NCBI RefSeq assembly: GCF_043555885.1
Contig: NZ_JBIGHX010000009.1
Location: 247,087-311,086 of the forward strand
Reading direction: 5' to 3'
DNA: 64,000 nucleotides
Source of the DNA: Pelomonas lactea
Lineage (GTDB): Bacteria; Pseudomonadota; Gammaproteobacteria; Burkholderiales; Burkholderiaceae_C
The notes beneath the pieces were generated by a model. It was not told where the DNA came from and did no database searches. It saw only the letters and a program-made list of their open reading frames with translations. Of this stretch, positions 26,580 to 35,379 are shown one piece after another. Both the position numbers and the translations under genes were made by a program. The stretch's first letter is position 1. Each line of letters opens with the position of its first letter.

Positions 26580-26621
26580 CCCGCCAGGCGCCCGCCGGGC
26601 CCGCGCGCCGCCAGCAGACGA

Positions 26622-27170
26622 TCAGAGCGTCAGCTGCCCGTGCACGCCCTCGTCCACGCGCTTGCCGACGACGGCGCCGAACAGCATCTTGATGCCCGCG
26701 ATCACCGTGCCGTGACGGTTGTCCCAGTACTCGCCGCTGACGGGGTCCACCCGCAGCAGGCAGATGCGCGGATCGCTCTCGCCCTCGGTGAACCAGGCCC
26801 GCATCTTGGGGCTCCACAGCCGGTGGATGGTGGCGGGGTCGGTGACCTGCGTGGCCTCGCCGTCCAGCTTCAGGTGGCCGGCGTTGTCGCCCTCCTTGAA
26901 GAACAGCGTCACGCGCGGATCGCGGTCCAGCTCGACGTTCTTCAGGCTGTCGACCTCGGTGAAGAACCACAGCGCGCCGCTGCCCTCCTCCACTTCCGTG
27001 ACCGTCATGGGCCGGGCATGCAGCTGCGAGTTCAGCCCCAGCGTGCAGAAGAAGCAGCTGTTGCCGGCGTTCACCATCTCCGCGATCTTCTTCGCGGCGG
27101 CGGCGCCGCTGAGGTTCTCTTCCGTGCCGAGCTCGTCGTCGCGGGATGCATCCAAGCGTTGGTCGTCCAC
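26622..27170 (-). CDS. Pyridoxamine-5'-phosphate oxidase-like (general-stress type) protein
   Basis: A 182-aa split-barrel flavin-binding protein, comparable with the general stress protein 26 family (cytosolic FMN/F420-type proteins). Motifs are MVNAGNSCFFCTL, HARPMTV, ALWFFTEVDSLK and FFKEGDNAGHLKLDGEA. GTG 27170 is proposed as start because GGAG lies seven bases before it and it gives a compact protein; longer frames run into the divergent promoter. It is convergent with the dehydratase gene. Physiological substrate unknown. Confidence 0.75.
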   Translation of the reverse strand: MDDQRLDASRDDELGTEENLSGAAAAKKIAEMVNAGNSCFFCTLGLNSQLHARPMTVTEVEEGSGALWFFTEVDSLKNVELDRDPRVTLFFKEGDNAGHLKLDGEATQVTDPATIHRLWSPKMRAWFTEGESDPRICLLRVDPVSGEYWDNRHGTVIAGIKMLFGAVVGKRVDEGVHGQLTL

Positions 27171-27308
27171 AGGAAGGCTCCGGGTGTCGTCAATGAAGGC
27201 TGCCAGCGTAGGCAGCGCGCCGCCGCCAACGCGTCGGCCGGCAGGACGGACAGCTGTCGGACAACGCGGCCGTAACATCCCGCCCAGCTCACTCGCCAGG
27301 ACTTCTCC

Positions 27309-28052
27309 ATGACCTACTGCGTCGCGATGCGTCTGCGCGCCGGCCTGCTGTTCGCGTCCGACACCCGCACCAACGCCGGCGTCGACCACATCGCCAGCTT
27401 CCGCAAGATGTACCAGTTCCAGATTCCGCACCAGCGCGAGATCGTCGTGCTGGCCGCGGGCAACCTGGCGACGACGCAGTCCGTCATGTCGCTGATGAAC
27501 CAGCGCCTGCACGGCGACGGCGAGCACCTGCTCAACGTGCCCACGCTCTACGATGCCGCCGTGCTGCTGGGCCGCACGCTGAAGGAAGTGGTGGGGCGCG
27601 ACACCGGCGACGGCCAGCGCAGCCAGGGCGTGGACTTCGGCGCCAACTTCCTGCTGGGCGGCCAGATCCAGGGCGAGGGCCCGCGGCTGTTCCACGTCTA
27701 CCCGCAGGGCAACTTCATCGAGGCGACCGAGGACACGCCCTACTTCCAGATCGGCGAGAGCAAGTACGGCAAGCCCATCATCGACCGCGTCATCCGATAC
27801 GACACCACGGCGCTGGACGAGGCGGCCAAATGCACGCTGGTCAGCTTCGACTCCACCATCCAGTCCAACCTGTCGGTGGGCCTGCCCATCGACATGGTGA
27901 TGCTGCGCGCCAACCAGTTCGAGCAGGCCATGCAGCCGCCGCACCGCATCGAGCGCGACGACCCCTACTTCCTGGCGCTGCGCAAGGGCTGGAGCGCCGG
28001 CCTGCGCAAGGTGTTCGACGAACTACCCAACGAGCCGTGGTTTGATGCTTGA
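27309..28052 (+). CDS. Anbu: bacterial proteasome-like Ntn hydrolase
   Basis: A 247-aa protein matching the Anbu (ancestral beta-subunit) family: MTYCVAMRLRAGLLFASDTRTNAG at the N-terminus, with predicted catalytic Thr as residue 1 after Met removal, Asp17 and Lys32 in mature numbering. Anbu forms open ring-like assemblies. In most genomes it travels with an alpha-E protein, a transglutaminase-like protein and a circularly permuted ATP-grasp protein; none is here, so this is an orphan copy. A repeat (copy B) begins inside its stop codon. Confidence 0.87.
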   Translation: MTYCVAMRLRAGLLFASDTRTNAGVDHIASFRKMYQFQIPHQREIVVLAAGNLATTQSVMSLMNQRLHGDGEHLLNVPTLYDAAVLLGRTLKEVVGRDTGDGQRSQGVDFGANFLLGGQIQGEGPRLFHVYPQGNFIEATEDTPYFQIGESKYGKPIIDRVIRYDTTALDEAAKCTLVSFDSTIQSNLSVGLPIDMVMLRANQFEQAMQPPHRIERDDPYFLALRKGWSAGLRKVFDELPNEPWFDA

Positions 28053-28150
28053 GCCCCTCGCCCGGTCTTGCGCCGCTGGACGCGGGCCAGCCCGGTCGGG
28101 CCCCCGAGGGGACGGCGATGCTCGCGGGGCGGCCCGGCGCTCGGCCCGAA
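28051..28150 (+). repeat. Dispersed post-stop structured repeat, copy B
   Basis: Starts GAGCCCCTCG within the TGA of the Anbu gene and ends CGGCGCTCGGCCCGAA. It keeps CCCCTCG...CGAGGGG (possible 7-bp outer stem) and the GACGGCGATGCTCGCGG block but lacks the internal 10-bp hairpin seen in copies A and E. Confidence 0.7.
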
Positions 28151-28198
28151 ACAGGCACGACGGCCGCAGAGCGTCCTGTCGCGGCGAGCCGACAGCCT

Positions 28199-29062
28199 TC
28201 AGACGGGCCCGAGCACCCGCATCGAATAGTCGACGGCCCTGACGTCCTTCGTCAGCCGGCCGATGGAGATGCGGTCCACGCCGGTGGCGGCGATCCAGCG
28301 CAGCTGATCCAGCGCGACGCCGCCCGACACCTCCAGCAAGGCACGGCCCGCGTTCACCGCGACGGCCTCGCGCATCTGCGTCTCGGTGAAGTTGTCCAGC
28401 AGCACGCTGACGGCGCCGGCGTCCAGCGCCTCGTGCAGCTGGGCGATGTTCTCGACCTCGATCTGGATGTCCACGCCCGCGTTCAAGGCCTGCGCCGCGC
28501 GCAGCGCCAGCGCCACGCCGCCGGCCGCGGCGATGTGGTTCTCCTTGATGAGGATGCCGGCATACAGCGCCAGCCGCTGGTTCTGCCCGCCGCCCACGCG
28601 CACCGCGTACTTCTGCGCCAGGCGCAGGCCCGGCAGGGTCTTGCGCGTGTCCAGGATCGCGCAGCCGTTGGCGTTGGGGCTGGCACCGGCCACGGCGTCC
28701 ACGTGGGCGCGCGTGATCGTCGCCGTTCCGGACAGCAGCTGCAGGAAGTTCAGCGCCGGCCGCTCGGCGCTGAGCAGCAGGCGGCCATCGGCCTCGATGC
28801 GGCAGACGATGCTGTCCGCCGTCATGGCGGCGCCTTCGTCGTACAGCCAGTCGATGCGGCTGCTGGCGTCCAGCGCGGCGAACACGCCGTCGAACCAGTC
28901 GCGCCCGCACAGCACGGCCGCCTCGCGCACGCGCACCTGCGCGGCCACGCGCCGGCCCGCGGGCACCAGCTGGGCCGTCCAGTCGCAGCGGCCGATGTCC
29001 TCGGCCAGCGCGTCGCGGATGTTGCGCGCGCGGGCCAGTTCCAGCGTCTCTTCGGTGAACAT
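28199..29062 (-). CDS. nadC: Nicotinate-nucleotide pyrophosphorylase (quinolinate phosphoribosyltransferase)
   Basis: A 287-aa cytoplasmic enzyme of NAD synthesis that converts quinolinate and PRPP to nicotinate mononucleotide, CO2 and PPi. Family motifs include ERPALNFLQLLSGTAT, LDTRKTLPGLR, YAVRVGGGQNQR and IKENH. ATG 29062 overlaps the upstream FAH-family stop by one base (TGATG), suggesting coupling; 29065 is a less likely in-frame GTG. Neither nadA nor nadB is adjacent. Confidence 0.93.
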   Translation of the reverse strand: MFTEETLELARARNIRDALAEDIGRCDWTAQLVPAGRRVAAQVRVREAAVLCGRDWFDGVFAALDASSRIDWLYDEGAAMTADSIVCRIEADGRLLLSAERPALNFLQLLSGTATITRAHVDAVAGASPNANGCAILDTRKTLPGLRLAQKYAVRVGGGQNQRLALYAGILIKENHIAAAGGVALALRAAQALNAGVDIQIEVENIAQLHEALDAGAVSVLLDNFTETQMREAVAVNAGRALLEVSGGVALDQLRWIAATGVDRISIGRLTKDVRAVDYSMRVLGPV

Positions 29063-29760
29063 CACTCGGGCTGCCCCACGGTCAGCGTGATGTCGCCCAG
29101 GCCCTCGATGTGCCCCGTGATGACATCGCCCGGCACCACGGCGCCGACGCCGGCCGGCGTGCCCGTGTAGATCAGGTCGCCGGGGTGCAGGTGGTACAGG
29201 TGCGACAGGTTGGACACGATCTCGGCCTGGCTCCAGATCATGTCGGCCAGGTCGCCGCGCTGCTTCTCAACGCCGTTCACGGCCAGCGTGATGGCGCCCT
29301 GCTCCAGCAGGCCCACGTCGGCCACGCGGGCGATGTCGGACAGGATGGCCGACTGGTCGAAGCCCTTGGCGGTGTCCCACGGCTTGCCGCCGGCCTTGGC
29401 CGTGGCCTGCAGGTCGCGGCGCGTCATGTCCAGGCCCGCGGCATAGCCCCAGATGGCGGCCTTGGCGGCCTCGGGCGTGACCTTGAACACCGGCGCGCCG
29501 ATGGCGATGACCAGCTCCATCTCGTAGTGGTAGTTCTTGGTTTCAGTCGGATACGGCACCGTGGCGCCCGACGGGGTCAGCGCACTGGCGGGTTTGGTGA
29601 AATAGAACGGTGGCTCGCGCGTCGGGTCGGCGCCCATCTCACGGGCATGATCGGCATAGTTGCGGCCCACGCAGAAGATGCGGCTGACCGCGTAACGGGC
29701 GTCGCTGCCGCGCACGGCGGCGCTGGGAATCTCGGCCGGAGGGAAGACGAAGTTGCTCAT
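29062..29760 (-). CDS. Fumarylacetoacetate hydrolase family protein
   Basis: A 232-aa member of the FAH superfamily (5-carboxymethyl-2-hydroxymuconate isomerase/acylpyruvate hydrolase-like). Motifs are VGRNYADHAREMG, the metal-binding EMEL (ExE, in YHYEMELVIAIG), GLDMTRRD and IYTGTPAGVG. It hydrolyses or decarboxylates a diketo acid. The longer frame starting at 29967 is rejected in favour of ATG 29760, which overlaps the divergent rlpA start by two bases. It is translationally linked to nadC. Confidence 0.88.
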   Translation of the reverse strand: MSNFVFPPAEIPSAAVRGSDARYAVSRIFCVGRNYADHAREMGADPTREPPFYFTKPASALTPSGATVPYPTETKNYHYEMELVIAIGAPVFKVTPEAAKAAIWGYAAGLDMTRRDLQATAKAGGKPWDTAKGFDQSAILSDIARVADVGLLEQGAITLAVNGVEKQRGDLADMIWSQAEIVSNLSHLYHLHPGDLIYTGTPAGVGAVVPGDVITGHIEGLGDITLTVGQPE

Positions 29761-30661
29761 GGCATGGCATCGACGAGGAAATGAGGGGGCAAAGCATACT
29801 GGGCCGGCCCTGGCGCTGCTGCTGCTCGCGCTGCTGGCCGGCTGCGCCACCCGCACGCCCGCGCCCGCCGACCGCGACGGCCCCCAGCCCAACCCGCCGG
29901 CCGAGCTGGCCAAGGTGCCCGACGCCGTGCCGCGCGTGGAGCCCATCCGCGTGGGCGGCCCCAACAAGCCCTACGAGGTGCTAGGCGAGCGCTACCTGCC
30001 GCTGACCGGCGACGACCCCTACCTGGACCGCGGCCTGGCCTCCTGGTACGGCCGCAAGTTCCACGGCCGGCCCACGGCCAGCGGCGAGGTCTACAACATG
30101 TACGCGATGACGGCGGCGCATCCGACGCTGCCCATCCCGAGCTATGCCCGCGTGCGCAACCCGGCCAACGGCCGCGAGGTCATCGTGCGCGTCAACGACC
30201 GCGGGCCCTTCCACAAGGGCCGCGTCATCGACCTGAGCTACACCGCCGCGCTGAAGCTGGACCTGCTGCGCGGCGTGGCGCCGGTGGAGGTGCGGCGCAT
30301 CACCTACGCCGAGATCCGCGCCGGCAGCTGGGGCAAGCCCGCCAGCGAGCCGCCCCCCGTCTTCGTGCCCGAACCGACGCCCGGCGCGCCGCAGCGCGAC
30401 ACCACGGCCACGCTGGCCGCCGCCGGCAGCGGCATCTGGCTGCAGTTCGGCGCCTTCTCCCGGCTGGACGGCGCAGAGGCGCTGCGCCAGAAGGTCGCCG
30501 AGGCCGACCTCAGCCTGCTGCCGCTGCTGACCATCGTGCGCGAGGCCGGCCTGCACCGGCTGCGCGCCGGCCCGTTCCCGAGCGTCGACGAGGCCCGCGC
30601 GTCGGCCGCGCGGCTGCGCGACGAGGGCGGCGTGGAGTCCACGCTGGTCGAGAAGCGCTAG
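29759..30661 (+). CDS. rlpA: RlpA-family septal lytic transglycosylase lipoprotein
   Basis: Lipoprotein of 300 aa: signal peptide with lipobox LLAGC (lipidated Cys29), a double-psi beta-barrel (about 93-185: GLASWYGRKFHGRPTASGE and VNDRGPF), and a SPOR domain at the C-terminus (about 222-300) that binds denuded septal glycan. It cleaves glycan strands in daughter-cell separation. ATG 29759 is used; TTG 29753 is possible. Confidence 0.92.
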   Translation: MAWHRRGNEGAKHTGPALALLLLALLAGCATRTPAPADRDGPQPNPPAELAKVPDAVPRVEPIRVGGPNKPYEVLGERYLPLTGDDPYLDRGLASWYGRKFHGRPTASGEVYNMYAMTAAHPTLPIPSYARVRNPANGREVIVRVNDRGPFHKGRVIDLSYTAALKLDLLRGVAPVEVRRITYAEIRAGSWGKPASEPPPVFVPEPTPGAPQRDTTATLAAAGSGIWLQFGAFSRLDGAEALRQKVAEADLSLLPLLTIVREAGLHRLRAGPFPSVDEARASAARLRDEGGVESTLVEKR

Positions 30662-30667
30662 GGGGGG

Positions 30668-31408
30668 TCAACGCCCACCCGCCACGTCCAGCAGCGCGCC
30701 TACCGTGTAGCTGGCCGCGTCGGACAGCAGCCACACGATCGCCTCGGCGATCTCGTCCGGCCGGCCCAGGCGCTGGATGGGGATGGTCAGCGCCACGCCG
30801 GAGGCGTCCATGCCGCTGTTGGCATGGATGTCCGTCTCGATGACGCCGGGCCGCACGCCGTTGACGCGGATGCCCTCGGCGATCAGCTCGCGGGCCAGGC
30901 CCCGGGTCAGCGTGTCGACCGCCCCCTTGGTGGCGGCGTAATCCACGTAGATGCCGGCCGAGCCGAACTCCGCCGCGCGTGAACTCAGGTTGACGATGGC
31001 GCCGCCCGCGCCGCCGCGCGCCGTGCTCATGCGCCGCGCGGCCTGCTGGCAGCACAGCAGCGTGCCCACCACGTTGACGTCGAACAGCCGGCGCCAGCGC
31101 GCGGGGGTCATGTCTTGCAGCCGCGCCTGCGGCGCGACGATGCCGGCGTTGTTGACCAGCCCCGCCAGCCGGCCGCCGGCGTCGTCCAGGCGCTCGAACA
31201 TGCGGGCGACCTGGGCCTCGTCGGCGACGTCGGCCTGCAGCGTCACCGCACGCCGGCCCAGCCCGTGCAATCTGGCCGCCAAGGCCTCGGCGGCGGCGCT
31301 ATCCTGCGCGTAGTTGATGGCCACGTCCCAGCCGGCCTCGGCGCAGCGCCAGGCCGTGGCTGCGCCGATGCCGCGCGATCCCCCGGTGATCAAGACCCAA
31401 TCCGCCAT
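30668..31408 (-). CDS. SDR-family oxidoreductase (FabG-like)
   Basis: Classical SDR of 246 aa with TGGSRGIG (8-15), NNAG (about 86-89), Ser near 142 and YxxxK as Tyr157/Lys161; RPGVIETDIHA and the C-terminal YTVGALLDVAGGR are FabG-like. The substrate is unknown. It is convergent with rlpA (six bases apart) and its start faces the first diguanylate cyclase gene, 54 nt away. Confidence 0.9.
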   Translation of the reverse strand: MADWVLITGGSRGIGAATAWRCAEAGWDVAINYAQDSAAAEALAARLHGLGRRAVTLQADVADEAQVARMFERLDDAGGRLAGLVNNAGIVAPQARLQDMTPARWRRLFDVNVVGTLLCCQQAARRMSTARGGAGGAIVNLSSRAAEFGSAGIYVDYAATKGAVDTLTRGLARELIAEGIRVNGVRPGVIETDIHANSGMDASGVALTIPIQRLGRPDEIAEAIVWLLSDAASYTVGALLDVAGGR

Positions 31409-31462
31409 GGCCGGCATTGTGGACTTGACGGTGACAGCGCCGCCCCCCGAATCGCGAGCTGC

Positions 31463-32650
31463 ATGGATTTCCTCGACGTCCCGACGGTCCTCAAGGTCAG
31501 CGCCCTCTTCAACCTGATGGCGGCACTCGCCTGGCTGACGCTGGCCCAGGCCTTCCGCATCGCGCCGCGCGCGGGTCGGCTGATGGCGGCCGCGCACCTG
31601 CTGCGGCTGGCGACGCAGGACTACGGCAACCATCTGGCCGGCTGGCCCGACCTGCTGCGCCAGGCCGTGCCGGAGTACGGCCTGCTGGGCGGCATGGTGC
31701 TGCTGCTGCTGGCGCTGCGCCGCATGCTGCGCAGCCGCCGGCGGCCGCGGGACATCGCGTGGATCGCCGGGCTCGGTGCGCTGGCCATCGCGGCCGGCCT
31801 GGCCGCTGGCTCGGCGCTGCTGCCCGAGCTGGCCGGCACGGCCGCCGTCACGGCGCTGGCGCTGCTGTCCGTGCGCGAGGTGATGCAAGGCGTGGGAGAC
31901 CAGCTGTCACGCGCCGTCGCCGTCGCCACGACGATGCCCTTCGCGCTGCTGGCGCTGATGAGCCTGGGCCACGGCGCCGAGCTGCTGCTGGAGCCCGGCC
32001 TGCACGGCCACCTGCTGCACGGCGAACTGCCATCGCCGGCACGCGCGGTGCTGTGGTTCGTCGTCACGGTGGCCATCACGCTCAGCCTCATCGCGCTGAT
32101 GATCTGGCGCGTGGTCATGCGCATCCAGCACCTGACCTACCGCGACCCGCTGACCGGCGCGCTCAACCGCCGCGCCTTCGAGCAGGCCCTGGCCGACGCG
32201 CAGGCGCAGCTGCAGCGCGGCCACGGCTTTGCGCTGGCCATGATCGACATCGACCACTTCAAGCGCATCAACGACGAGCACGGCCACCCCGCCGGCGACG
32301 CGGCGCTGCAGCACTGCGTGCGCATCTGGCAGGCCGGCCTGCGCGAGGTGGACCGGCTGGGCCGGCTGGGCGGCGAGGAGTTCTGCGCGCTGCTGCCGCT
32401 GCAACCCGCCGGCGACCTCGCCAGCGCGGCGGCCGTGGCCGAGCGGCTGCGCGCCAGCCTCGCGGCCCAGCCGCTGCAGTGGGGCGGGTGCGAGCTGCCG
32501 CTGTCGGCCAGTTTCGGCGTGGCATTGCCCGTGCCGGGCGACGCCGCGGGTGAGATCGGCCTGGCGCGCGCCGACGCCGAGCTCTACCGCGCCAAGGCCG
32601 AGGGCCGCAACCGCGTCTGCGTCGCGACGCACCTGCAGGGCTCGCCATGA
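31463..32650 (+). CDS. Diguanylate cyclase with six- or seven-helix membrane sensor
   Basis: A 395-aa protein making cyclic di-GMP. The N-terminal 220 or so residues are hydrophobic helices; the C-terminal GGDEF domain carries GGEEF and the product-inhibition I-site REVD five residues earlier, so it should be active. ATG 31463 is the first start after the divergent SDR promoter. Its end overlaps the next cyclase by four bases (ATGA). Confidence 0.9.
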   Translation: MDFLDVPTVLKVSALFNLMAALAWLTLAQAFRIAPRAGRLMAAAHLLRLATQDYGNHLAGWPDLLRQAVPEYGLLGGMVLLLLALRRMLRSRRRPRDIAWIAGLGALAIAAGLAAGSALLPELAGTAAVTALALLSVREVMQGVGDQLSRAVAVATTMPFALLALMSLGHGAELLLEPGLHGHLLHGELPSPARAVLWFVVTVAITLSLIALMIWRVVMRIQHLTYRDPLTGALNRRAFEQALADAQAQLQRGHGFALAMIDIDHFKRINDEHGHPAGDAALQHCVRIWQAGLREVDRLGRLGGEEFCALLPLQPAGDLASAAAVAERLRASLAAQPLQWGGCELPLSASFGVALPVPGDAAGEIGLARADAELYRAKAEGRNRVCVATHLQGSP

Positions 32651-33804
32651 TCACGCCGGCCCAGACGCTGACGCTGCTGGCCGCCGTCATCCTGGCGGCA
32701 GGCGTCGCTGCGCTGGTGTGGCTGTCGCTGGCGTTCGTCGCGCGCGTCGCGCCGCGCGCCTCCTGCCTCATGGCCGGCGCCAACGCGGCCGCCGCACTGT
32801 CGCTGACGCTGCACGCGCTGCGTGGCGTGCTGCCCGATACGCTGACCTACCGCGCCGGCGACGTGCTGGCGCTCGCGTCGTTCGCGCTGCTGGCCGTGGC
32901 GGTATCGGCCATCCTGGACCGCCATCCGACCTGGAAGCCAGCCACCGCCGCCGTGCTCGCCGCGGCGGGCGTGCTGGCGCTGATGCCCTACGACGGGGAT
33001 CTGCGCTGGCAGGCCCGCATCGTCAACTTCGGCGGCGCCGCGCTGACGCTGGCCGCCGCGCTGTCGACCTGGCGCCGGCTGCGGGCCGCCGACGGGCGGC
33101 GCACGCCGGCCGGGCTGTCGCTGCCGCTGTTCCTCATCGCCGCACTGATGACGGTGCGCGGGCTGGAGACCTTTCTGAACCCCGGCCGCACGCCGGACAT
33201 GCGACTGCCCACCGAGTTCAACCTCGCCTTCCTGTGGGCGGCGCTGGTGCTGACGCTGCTGCAGAACGCGACGCTGGCCTTCCTCGTGCTGATGCGGCTC
33301 ATCCTGCGCATCGAGCGCCTGCTGGAGCGCGACCCGCTGACCGACACGCTGAACCGCCGCGCGTTCGACCAGGCGCTGGACCACGCCCATGCCTGGCTCC
33401 GGCGCGGCCGCGGCTATGCCCTGGTCATGATCGACATGGACCGCTTCAAGCAGCTCAACGACACGCTGGGCCACGCCGCCGGCGACGCCGCGCTGCGCCA
33501 GATGGTGCGCGAGCTGCAGCCCTGCCTGCGTGAGGTGGACCGCTTCGGCCGCCTGGGCGGTGAGGAGTTCTGCGTGCTGCTGCCCGACACCGACATCGCC
33601 GGTGCCGCGCTGGTGGCCGAGCGCATGCGCGCGCTGGTGCACGCCACGCCGCTGCGCTGGCTGGAGCAGGACTGGCCGCTGAGCGCCAGCTTCGGTATCG
33701 CCGAGGCCCAGCGCGACGATGCCGACGGCGCCGCCCTGCTGGCGCGCGCCGACCAGGCGCTCTACCGCGCCAAGCACCAGGGGCGCAACGTCGTCCAGGC
33801 CTGA
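32647..33804 (+). CDS. Second diguanylate cyclase, tandem paralogue
   Basis: A 385-aa protein with the same architecture: multi-helix membrane part (about 1-215) and a GGDEF domain with GGEEF and I-site REVD. Cyclase sequences of the pair are similar enough (DPLT.LNRRAF, GHAAGDAALR) to suggest tandem duplication, while the membrane parts differ and may sense different signals. Repeat copy C begins nine bases after its stop. Confidence 0.9.
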   Translation: MITPAQTLTLLAAVILAAGVAALVWLSLAFVARVAPRASCLMAGANAAAALSLTLHALRGVLPDTLTYRAGDVLALASFALLAVAVSAILDRHPTWKPATAAVLAAAGVLALMPYDGDLRWQARIVNFGGAALTLAAALSTWRRLRAADGRRTPAGLSLPLFLIAALMTVRGLETFLNPGRTPDMRLPTEFNLAFLWAALVLTLLQNATLAFLVLMRLILRIERLLERDPLTDTLNRRAFDQALDHAHAWLRRGRGYALVMIDMDRFKQLNDTLGHAAGDAALRQMVRELQPCLREVDRFGRLGGEEFCVLLPDTDIAGAALVAERMRALVHATPLRWLEQDWPLSASFGIAEAQRDDADGAALLARADQALYRAKHQGRNVVQA

Positions 33805-33812
33805 AATGGCAC

Positions 33813-33910
33813 AGCCCCTCGTCCTGTCCCGCGCCGCTGAACGCGGGCCGTGCTGGCCGCTCCCCCGAGGGGACGGCGCTGCTCGGGAGCGGCCCGGCGC
33901 TCGGCCCGAA
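33813..33910 (+). repeat. Dispersed post-stop structured repeat, copy C
   Basis: Begins CAGCCCCTCG after the cyclase stop and ends GGCCCGGCGCTCGGCCCGAA. The inner block reads CGCCGCTGAACGCGGGCC as in copies A and B, then CCCCCGAGGGGACGGCG. It ends 22 bases before the next ATG. Confidence 0.7.
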
Positions 33911-33932
33911 TATCGCCACCACCGCCCCTGAC

Positions 33933-34448
33933 ATGACGGCCACCGACACCACGCAGACCCTGCTCGACTTCCTCACCGGCATCGGCATCGCCGTGCGCGA
34001 GGGTGCCGTGCCGGCCGGCAGCTTCCTGCCCGGCATCCGGCTGGAGGCCGGCACGCTGGTGGTGGACCGCGCGGCCCTGCGCTGGCCGGGCGACCTGCTG
34101 CACGAGGCCGGCCACATCGCGACGACGCCGGCGGCATTGCGGGCGGCGCTGGACGACCGCATCGATGACGACCCCGGCGTGCCCCATCGCGGCGAGGCCG
34201 AGGCCACCGCCTGGGCCTGGGCCGCGCTGGTACACCTGGGGCTGCCGGCCGAAGTGCTGTTCCACGGCGGCGGCTACCAGGGCCACTCGGCGGGCCTGGC
34301 ACTGACCTACTCCGTGGGCGTCTACCCCGGCGCCGCGGGCCTGACACAGGCCGGCCTGGCCGCACCCGGCGAATACCCGCGGCTGCGACGCTGGCTGAGA
34401 GACCAGCCCCCCCTAGCACGACGAAAGCAAACCCAACGACATGACTGA
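33933..34448 (+). CDS. Hypothetical protein with HEAGH zincin-like motif
   Basis: A 171-aa soluble protein. LLHEAGHIA near residues 55-63 matches a HExxH zinc-peptidase signature; the Glu of RGEAEATAWAWAA, about 32 residues later, could be a third ligand. The remainder is Gly/Ala-rich with no signal peptide. I do not recognise the family beyond this motif. No ribosome site is visible since a repeat copy sits directly upstream. Its stop overlaps the next gene by eight bases, so the two are probably co-translated. Confidence 0.65.
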   Translation: MTATDTTQTLLDFLTGIGIAVREGAVPAGSFLPGIRLEAGTLVVDRAALRWPGDLLHEAGHIATTPAALRAALDDRIDDDPGVPHRGEAEATAWAWAALVHLGLPAEVLFHGGGYQGHSAGLALTYSVGVYPGAAGLTQAGLAAPGEYPRLRRWLRDQPPLARRKQTQRHD

Positions 34449-35376
34449 CACCCTTCTGCTGCTCGTCCCGATTGCCGCCGAACACAAGGCGCTGCTGCTG
34501 CAGCGCTTTCGCGTCATCGAGGCGCTGGACAGCTCCGCGCGCGCCGCGGCCATCGCAGCCCACGCCGCGGACATCGACTTCGTGCTGACCAACGGCGCGG
34601 TGGGCTTCACGGCCGCCGAGATCGCCACACTGCCCCGCCTCCGGCTGCTGGCCGCCCAAGGAGCCGGCTACGAGAACCTGGACATCGCCGCCGCCCGCGC
34701 GGCCGGCGTGCCGGTGTGCAACGGCGCCGGCACCAACGACGACTGCGTGGCCGACCACACGCTGGCGCTGCTGCTGGCCAGCGTGCGCGCGCTGCCACAG
34801 CAGGGCGCCGCACTGCGGGCCGGCCAGTGGCGCGATGCGCTGCCGCTGTACCCCGGCTTCACCGGCCGGCGGCTGGGCATCATCGGCCTGGGTGCGATCG
34901 GCCTGAAGATCGCCAGCCGCGCGGCGGCCTTCGGCATGCGCATCGGCTATCACAACCGTCGCCCGCGTGACGCTGCCGGCAGCGCCACCTGGTTCGACAG
35001 CCCCGCCTCGCTGGCCGCCTGGGCCGACGACCTTGTTGTCGCCACGCCCGGCGGCGCGGGCACGCGGCACATCGTCGACACCGCCGTGCTCGCCGCGCTG
35101 GGCGCTGGCGGCCATGTGGTGAACATCGCCCGCGGCAGCTGCGTGGACACAGCGGCGCTGGCCGCGGCGCTGCGCAGCGGGTTGATCGCCGGCGCGGCGC
35201 TGGACGTCTACGAGAGCGAGCCCCACCCGCCGCAGGACCTGGTGGACCTGCCCAACGTCATCCTGACGCCGCATGTGGCGGGCTGGTCGCCGCAGTCCAT
35301 CCACGCAACGGTGGAGAACTTCATCGCCAACGTGGACGCGCTGCAGCGCGGCGAGCCGCTGCCCACGCCGCTGTGA
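34441..35376 (+). CDS. D-2-hydroxyacid dehydrogenase (NAD-dependent)
   Basis: Dehydrogenase of 311 aa. The C-terminal Rossmann fold starts at GIIGLGAIGLKIA (about 141-153); catalytic Arg in NIARGSCVDT, Glu in YESEPHPP, and His in TPHVAGWS. It probably reduces glyoxylate, hydroxypyruvate or another 2-keto acid. It overlaps the HEAGH gene and is convergent with the small ORF at 35380. Confidence 0.9.
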   Translation: MTDTLLLLVPIAAEHKALLLQRFRVIEALDSSARAAAIAAHAADIDFVLTNGAVGFTAAEIATLPRLRLLAAQGAGYENLDIAAARAAGVPVCNGAGTNDDCVADHTLALLLASVRALPQQGAALRAGQWRDALPLYPGFTGRRLGIIGLGAIGLKIASRAAAFGMRIGYHNRRPRDAAGSATWFDSPASLAAWADDLVVATPGGAGTRHIVDTAVLAALGAGGHVVNIARGSCVDTAALAAALRSGLIAGAALDVYESEPHPPQDLVDLPNVILTPHVAGWSPQSIHATVENFIANVDALQRGEPLPTPL

Positions 35377-35379
35377 GCG

